NCBI GenBank assembly: GCA_964511405.1
Contig: CAZEFK010000141.1
Location: 1 to 19,146, forward strand
From: CAZEFK01 sp964511405
GTDB taxonomy: Bacteria > Pseudomonadota > Alphaproteobacteria > Elsterales > Elsteraceae
Direction of reading: 5' to 3'
Length of the DNA stretch: 19,146 bases
Part shown: positions 14,941 through 19,146 of the stretch, in pieces
Position numbering within the stretch: position 1 is the stretch's first letter
Layout of the letters: each line of letters starts with the position of its first letter
The notes under the pieces: model-generated
Told to the model about the DNA's origin: nothing
Seen by the model: the letters and a program-made list of their open reading frames with translations, nothing else
The model's database searches: none
Position numbers and translations under genes: made by a program

Positions 14941-15515
14941 TGGCCGGCTATCGCGACACACAGGTGCAGCTCGCGGGCCTCAGGCGCCAGATCGCCGAGC
15001 TGCGCCAGGCGATGCGCGTGGCACAGGCGGCGGTCGAGCCGGAGCCGGTTCGCGACTACGAGTTCCGGACGTCCGGCGGCGCGGTGACGCTGTCGACGCT
15101 GTTCGGCAACAAGCCTGAGCTGATCGCCGTGCACAACATGGGCACCGGTTGCCCCAGATGCACGCTGTGGGCCGACGGTTTCAATGGCGTCTATCCGCAC
15201 CTGGCCGACCGCGCCGCCTTCGTGGTCACCAGCCCCGACCCGCCCGAGGTGCAGCAGCGCTTCGCCGCCGGCCGCGGCTGGCGCTTCCCCATGGCCAGCC
15301 ACCAGGGCACCAGCTTCGCCGCCGACATGGGCTATCGCGCCGAGAGCGGCGGCTGGCTGCCCGGCGTCTCGGTGTTCAAGCGCGACCGCAACAGGCTGCT
15401 TCGGGTCGCGGACACCCGCTTCCGCCTCGGCGACGACTTCTGCGCCGTCTGGCACCTGTTCGACCTGCTGCCGGAGGGAGCGGCGGGGTGGATGCCGCGC
15501 TACGCCTATGGCTGA
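14940..15515 (+). CDS. DUF899 family thioredoxin-like protein (second of two)
   Basis: A 191-aa paralogue-like neighbour of the preceding gene, shorter at the N-terminus, where a charged helix (LRRQIAELRQAMRVAQAAVE) replaces the usual DUF899 opening. Family features: ELIAVHNMGTGCPRCTLWAD with a CxxC at Cys71 and Cys74, FVVTSPDPPEVQQRFAAGRG, WLPGVSVFKRD and AVWHLFDLLPEG. The first A of the ATG is the last base of the upstream TGA, so translation is coupled; a GTG three bases earlier is possible. The two proteins are similar in layout but clearly diverged, so they may act together or on different substrates. Its 3' end overlaps the convergent regulator gene by 10 bp. Confidence 0.88.
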   Translation: MAGYRDTQVQLAGLRRQIAELRQAMRVAQAAVEPEPVRDYEFRTSGGAVTLSTLFGNKPELIAVHNMGTGCPRCTLWADGFNGVYPHLADRAAFVVTSPDPPEVQQRFAAGRGWRFPMASHQGTSFAADMGYRAESGGWLPGVSVFKRDRNRLLRVADTRFRLGDDFCAVWHLFDLLPEGAAGWMPRYAYG

Positions 15516-18130
15516 GGTCGCGCAGGGCTGTTGGCTCCATCTGCGTCAATGGTAGTCGAGTGGCTGCTACCGTCCGGGCGGCGGGCATCCAGCAGCCGCA
15601 GCGCCGTATCCGCCGCCTGCTCGGCGATCCAGGCGGCGCCCTCGGCCATGAGGCGCGCCCGTTCGGCGGCGTCCAGCTGGTCGGCCAGCAGCCGGTCGAG
15701 CTGTTCGATCGCTCGGCGGTGGCCACCGGCGCGCGTGGCCACCGAGGGATGGACCCGGCGGGCGAAGCCGTCGAGCCGAGCCGCGTCGGCGGCCTTGCCG
15801 GCTTGCGCGGTCATCAGCGCGGTGGACTGCGCCGCCCAGCCGAGCACGCCGGCGAGGCCGCTCGCCCGCGCGAACGGGATGGCCTCCCGGAGCGCGGCCT
15901 GGGCTTCCGTCATAGCACCGGCCAGCAGCAGATGCGTCGCCAGCGTGGCGAGCAACGGCGGCGCGCGGCTCGGCAGCAGTTCGGCGCGCAAACCGCGCAT
16001 CAGCGCGATCGCCCGGTCGCCTTCGCCGGGATCAAGCAGAAGCTCGGCCAAGTTGGAGCCGCCATTGACCAGGCCGAACCAGTGGCCGGTCAGCCGCGCC
16101 AGCCGCAACCCCTCCTCAAAGGCCGGCCGCGCCGCCGCCAGATCGCCCTGGCGGAACAACAAATCACCCTGGCGGACCAACGCCAGCGCCAGCCATTTGC
16201 TGGGCGCCTGGCCGCGCAGCACCATGACCGCCTCGTTGAGATAGGGGGCGGCCGCGTCGGCGGTCTCGGCGGTCAGCAGGGCGCTGCCGGCGCGCCATAG
16301 CGCGGCGCCGAGGCCCACCGGCTCCCCGGCCGCGCGGAACCGTCGGATCGCCTCGGCCGCCGCCGGGAAGTTCTCGCGGTCCGCAAACCGGAAGTCCCGC
16401 CAGCTCTTGCCGAACCACAGCCGGGCGGCAATCGCGGGCGGCGTGTCGGCGGCGATGCGGTCGACGGCACGGTCGAACCAGCGCCCGCTTTCGTTGAGCG
16501 GGAGCTGGGGCAGCTCCCACCACAAGGGGCCGGAGTGGGCGACCAGCTGCAGCGCCAGTGCCGCATCGCCGTCCGGGCCGAACGCCCAGTCCAGGGCGGC
16601 GCGCAGGTTGTCGGCGTCGCCCCCATAGGCCTCGAGCCAGGCGGCGCCTGAGGTAGTCGGCCACTCGGCCTCGGCCTGCGCGAAGAACTGGGCGAAATGG
16701 CGGGCATGGGCCAGGCGCGGCTCGCGATCGCCCGCCTCGGCCAGCCGAGCCGAGGCGTATTGCCGGGTCGTCTCGAGCATCCGGTAGCGCGGCTCGCGCC
16801 CGGACATGTCGGCGATCACCAGCGACTTCTCGACCAGCGCTGCCAGCGAATCCAGGATATCCGGCACGTCGGCGTCCGTCGCGGCCGGGCCCGGCCCGGC
16901 GACCGCGACGACGGCCTCGAGATTGGCGCCGCCGACGAACACCGCCAGGTGCCGCAGCAACCGGCGCTCCGGCCCGGTCAGCAGCTCCCAGCTCCAGTCG
17001 AACACGGCGCGCAAGGTCCGGTGGCGCTCGACCGTGCCGCGGTTCTGGCTGCCCGGCAGGCGGGATCGCTCGCTCAGCCAGTCGGCCAGCTGCGCGGGGT
17101 TCAGCACCATGAGGCGCGGCACTGCCATCTCGATGGCCAGCGCAATCCCGTCGAGCCGGCTGCAGATGTGCGCGACCGCCGCCGCATTGCCGTTGTCGAG
17201 GGTGAAGCCGCCCAGGGCGTCGGCGGCACGGTCGACGAACAGGCGCACGGCGTCGTAGCCGAGCGCGGTCTCGGCATCGATCGGCCGGTCGGGGGCGGGC
17301 ACGGCGAAGGGCGGCAGCCGATAGACGCTCTCCCGGTCGATCGACAGGCGCTCGCGGCTGGTGGCCAGCATGGCAACGCGCGGGCAGCGCGCCAGGATGG
17401 TGCCGGCCAGCCGGGCAACCGCATCGACGACATGCTCGCAATTGTCCAGGATCAGCAGCAGTTCCTGGTCGGCCAGGAAGCCGATCAGCCGCTCGACCGA
17501 GCTGACGGCGGCACCGCCGACCTGGAACGCGCCGGCGACCGTCTCGACCAGCAGCCCGGGATCGGCAACCGGCGCCAGCTCCACCAGATGGACGCCGCCG
17601 GCGTAGCTCGATGCCAGGTCCTGGCCGATCTTGAGCGCGATGCGGGTCTTGCCGATGCCGCCGACGCCGACAATGGTGAGCAGTCGGTGCGTCTTCATGC
17701 GCTCGACGATCGCAGCCAGCTCCTCGCCGCGGCCGACGAACGGGGTCCCCGGCGTCGGCAGGCGCTTGGCGCGCGGCGGCTCGCCGGGAGCCGCGTCGGG
17801 CTCGGCCTCGACGACGCTGACCGGCGCGACGAAGCAATAGCCCTGGCCCTGCAAGGTCGCGACGAAGCGTGCGCCGTCGCGGCCGTCGCCCAGCGCGCGC
17901 CGCAACGCCGAAATATGCACGGTCAGATTGTTTTCCTCGACCGTCCGGCCCGGCCACACGGCACTCAGCAGCTGATGCTTGCTGACCGGGGTGGCGGGGT
18001 TGTTGACCAGGCAGGTCAGGATATCGAGCGCCCGCGCGCCCAGCGAAACCGGCTCGCCGTCGGCCAGAAGTGCGCGCCGCGCCGGATCCAGGACGAAGCG
18101 GTCGAACGCAAAAGCCTGGCCCGCCCTCAT
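15506..18130 (-). CDS. OmpR-type winged-helix / STAND ATPase transcriptional regulator with helical-repeat C-terminus
   Basis: An 874-aa multidomain regulator. Residues 1 to about 105 form an OmpR/PhoB-type winged helix (ALDILTCLVNNPATPVSKHQ, LTVHISALRRALGDG, ATLQGQGYCFVAPV). After a linker comes a STAND NTPase domain with Walker A GVGGIGKT (Lys161) and Walker B LLLILDNCEH (Asp229, Asn230), followed by the winged-helix part of the STAND module. The C-terminal half from about residue 430 is Ala/Leu-rich helix pairs of TPR type (FDRAVDRIAADTPPAIAARL, ALVRQGDLLFRQGDLAAARP). Such proteins are ATP-switched activators resembling the AfsR/LuxR-type ATPases (predicted ATPase, COG3903). ATG at 18130 has AGGGGC about 9 nt upstream. 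It is divergent from the beta-helix protein, which it may regulate; the target and signal are not known. Confidence 0.9.
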   Translation of the reverse strand: MRAGQAFAFDRFVLDPARRALLADGEPVSLGARALDILTCLVNNPATPVSKHQLLSAVWPGRTVEENNLTVHISALRRALGDGRDGARFVATLQGQGYCFVAPVSVVEAEPDAAPGEPPRAKRLPTPGTPFVGRGEELAAIVERMKTHRLLTIVGVGGIGKTRIALKIGQDLASSYAGGVHLVELAPVADPGLLVETVAGAFQVGGAAVSSVERLIGFLADQELLLILDNCEHVVDAVARLAGTILARCPRVAMLATSRERLSIDRESVYRLPPFAVPAPDRPIDAETALGYDAVRLFVDRAADALGGFTLDNGNAAAVAHICSRLDGIALAIEMAVPRLMVLNPAQLADWLSERSRLPGSQNRGTVERHRTLRAVFDWSWELLTGPERRLLRHLAVFVGGANLEAVVAVAGPGPAATDADVPDILDSLAALVEKSLVIADMSGREPRYRMLETTRQYASARLAEAGDREPRLAHARHFAQFFAQAEAEWPTTSGAAWLEAYGGDADNLRAALDWAFGPDGDAALALQLVAHSGPLWWELPQLPLNESGRWFDRAVDRIAADTPPAIAARLWFGKSWRDFRFADRENFPAAAEAIRRFRAAGEPVGLGAALWRAGSALLTAETADAAAPYLNEAVMVLRGQAPSKWLALALVRQGDLLFRQGDLAAARPAFEEGLRLARLTGHWFGLVNGGSNLAELLLDPGEGDRAIALMRGLRAELLPSRAPPLLATLATHLLLAGAMTEAQAALREAIPFARASGLAGVLGWAAQSTALMTAQAGKAADAARLDGFARRVHPSVATRAGGHRRAIEQLDRLLADQLDAAERARLMAEGAAWIAEQAADTALRLLDARRPDGSSHSTTIDADGANSPARPQP

Positions 18131-18153
18131 TCCGTACAGCCCCTGTAGTCTCT

Positions 18154-18168
18154 CATCATCGAATGATG
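18154..18168. repeat. Inverted repeat CATCAT-CGA-ATGATG
   Basis: Six-base perfect arms around a 3-nt centre, 24 bp upstream of the regulator's start codon, sharing bases with the next, longer palindrome. It may be one half of a compound operator. Confidence 0.4.
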
Positions 18169-18183
18169 CGACGGCGTCGCATC
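18165..18183. repeat. 19-bp odd palindrome upstream of the STAND regulator gene
   Basis: Perfect 9-bp arms GATGCGACG and CGTCGCATC around a single central G, 35 bp upstream of the regulator's ATG. Perfect symmetry of this length in a short gap is more than expected by chance and fits a dimer-binding operator. No T-run follows, so it is not a terminator. Confidence 0.6.
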
Positions 18184-18289
18184 GGGGATCAACCTCGCCG
18201 GGCGCGCGCTGGCGCTGCACAGCCGAAACCGCGAGCCCGCTGCTGGTCGAGGCGCGAATGGGTGTGACAAGTCATTTGCGGCCGTATGG

Positions 18290-18311
18290 CGATCAGTATT
18301 CAATCTGATCG
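18290..18311. repeat. Inverted repeat with 7-bp arms and 8-nt spacer
   Basis: Arms CGATCAG and CTGATCG flank TATTCAAT, in the middle of the divergent gap. The AT-rich spacer between GC-richer arms is like many operator sites. It could serve either divergent gene. Confidence 0.45.
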
Positions 18312-18514
18312 AGCAGCTGCGCCAGCAAAGATCAAGAATTGGCCTGAGGAAACTGGACGATCGGCCAACTCAAGCAGCGTCGTTTACGAAGGCTACGGCA
18401 TTCCTAAGGCAGTTCGCCTCACAATTAGGAAAACTTTACTGGTGGTCGGCCGGGGAGCGCCGATAGCGTCCCGGACGTCTCGCATCACCCGAGCGATCCC
18501 AGGGTGCTACAGCC

Positions 18515-19146
18515 ATGTCCCAGACCGTCTACACCGTCACCATCGCGGGCGACACCGGCTTCGTGGCCGGCAGCCCCAATGCCGGGGTCTCCGGCGGCAC
18601 CGCCACGACCGGCGACCTGCGCCATGTGCTGGCGCTGGCCAGCGCCGACCCGAACGGCGGCCTCATCCAGGTCTCGGCAGGCGTCGGCGCGACCATCACG
18701 TTGGCTGGGATGCTGCCGCTGTTGCGCGGTGCCGTCACGATCGACGGCAGCGGCGATCCGGGTCTGGCCATCGACGGCGGCGGCAACCGCATCTTCTTCG
18801 CCGACACCACCAGCGCCTATGCCGGCGGCAGCAGCGGCCGCAGCATCATCCAGATCAGCAACCTGATCCTGAAGAACGCCACCGCCACCGGCGGCAGCAG
18901 CAATCTGGGCGGCGGCGGCCTGGGCGCCGGCGGTGCCCTGTTCGTCAACCGCGGCGCCGACGTCACCCTGACCGGCGTCAGCTTCGTAAACGACCAGGCG
19001 CAGGGTGGCAGCGGCAACAACGGCACGGGAGGGCTGGGCGGCGGCGGCCTCGGTGGCAACAGCTCCAACGCCCAGGGCGCAGGCGGCGGATTCGCGGCCA
19101 GCGGCAGCGGCACCGGCGGCGGCGACGGCGGTTACGGGCTGATCGC
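18515..19146 (+). CDS. Glycine-rich right-handed beta-helix protein, N-terminal part (continues past window)
   Basis: The 210 codons present are open to the window end. The start MSQTVYTVTIAGDTGF and the pattern GDLRHVLALASADP...IQVSAG, TITLAGMLPLLRGAVTIDGS and IIQISNLILKNATATGG match the N-terminal region of large bacterial beta-helix proteins (adhesin or polymorphic-outer-membrane-protein-like). From about residue 127 the chain becomes Gly/Ser/Asn-rich with repeated GGLGGGGLGG-type runs. There is no Sec signal peptide or hydrophobic N-terminus, so secretion, if any, would need a C-terminal type I signal or another route beyond the window. ATG at 18515 has an AGGGTG SD 8 nt upstream. It is divergent from the STAND regulator across a palindrome-rich gap. 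Full length, anchoring and role (surface adhesion or matrix) cannot be seen here. Confidence 0.82.
   Translation, partial: MSQTVYTVTIAGDTGFVAGSPNAGVSGGTATTGDLRHVLALASADPNGGLIQVSAGVGATITLAGMLPLLRGAVTIDGSGDPGLAIDGGGNRIFFADTTSAYAGGSSGRSIIQISNLILKNATATGGSSNLGGGGLGAGGALFVNRGADVTLTGVSFVNDQAQGGSGNNGTGGLGGGGLGGNSSNAQGAGGGFAASGSGTGGGDGGYGLI

Larger units (their letters stand above)
18131..18514. promoter_or_regulatory. 384-bp divergent regulatory region with several palindromes
   Basis: No credible gene is found here. Base composition drops to a more mixed GC, especially at 18320-18440, unlike the coding flanks. It contains three inverted repeats (18154-18168, 18165-18183 and 18290-18311) and must hold the promoters of the regulator (minus) and the beta-helix gene (plus). 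AGGGTG at 18501-18506 is a likely SD 8 nt before the ATG at 18515. I cannot name a convincing -35/-10 pair. Confidence 0.6.

Noticed and set aside
16164..18148. Long open frames on both strands within the STAND regulator (for example plus 16697-18148 and minus 16164-17957)
   Set aside because: They overlap the regulator, which carries intact Walker A and B motifs in its own frame; their translations are Arg/Gly/Ala-rich and without domains.

Overview
The window is about 70% G+C and densely coded on both strands, with strong third-position GC bias. Most non-gene frames stay open by chance, so the calls rest on recognisable protein sequence. Gene content and style (RND pump, UbiX, TelA, tandem DUF899 genes, a giant beta-helix protein) suggest a high-GC alphaproteobacterium, possibly of the Rhodospirillales. 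That placement is inferred; there is no rRNA or other taxonomic marker here. I see no tRNA, rRNA, CRISPR array, insertion sequence or prophage.

Left region (1-4810, minus strand): a three-gene run reads leftward. It holds an AraC-type regulator, an MdtA-like membrane-fusion protein and an RND inner-membrane pump whose 3' end lies outside the window. Each junction overlaps by a few bases, so the regulator probably heads the efflux operon. Divergent from it (4951-7838, plus strand) is a two-gene redox unit: a GlcF-like iron-sulfur protein and a flavoprotein of the vanillyl-alcohol oxidase/p-cresol methylhydroxylase family. The pairing suggests a membrane-linked dehydrogenase that passes electrons from the flavoprotein through Fe-S clusters. 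Several family-typical residues are changed in both proteins, so the substrate is open.

Middle (7859-11836, minus strand): ubiX, then a tight four-gene run of telA, a 127-aa unknown protein, a YbjQ-like protein and a clear tandem-duplicated YbjQ protein. The last four overlap or are separated by 0-4 bases and look like one functional module, perhaps a membrane or toxic-compound stress system. This is the best candidate here for an undescribed system.

Right-middle (11948-15515, plus strand): a 66-aa unknown protein, a small lipoprotein, a PLP enzyme of the SelA/DgaE type, then an ArsR-type repressor with two consecutive DUF899 thioredoxin-like genes. An 11-bp-arm perfect inverted repeat sits on the likely promoter of the arsR unit, almost against its start codon.

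Right end: a large minus-strand OmpR-type winged-helix/STAND ATPase regulator (15506-18130) converges on the second DUF899 gene with a 10-bp overlap. A 384-bp region with several palindromes separates it from the start of a glycine-rich beta-helix protein (18515 to window end, plus strand) that has no visible Sec signal and may be secreted by a type I system.
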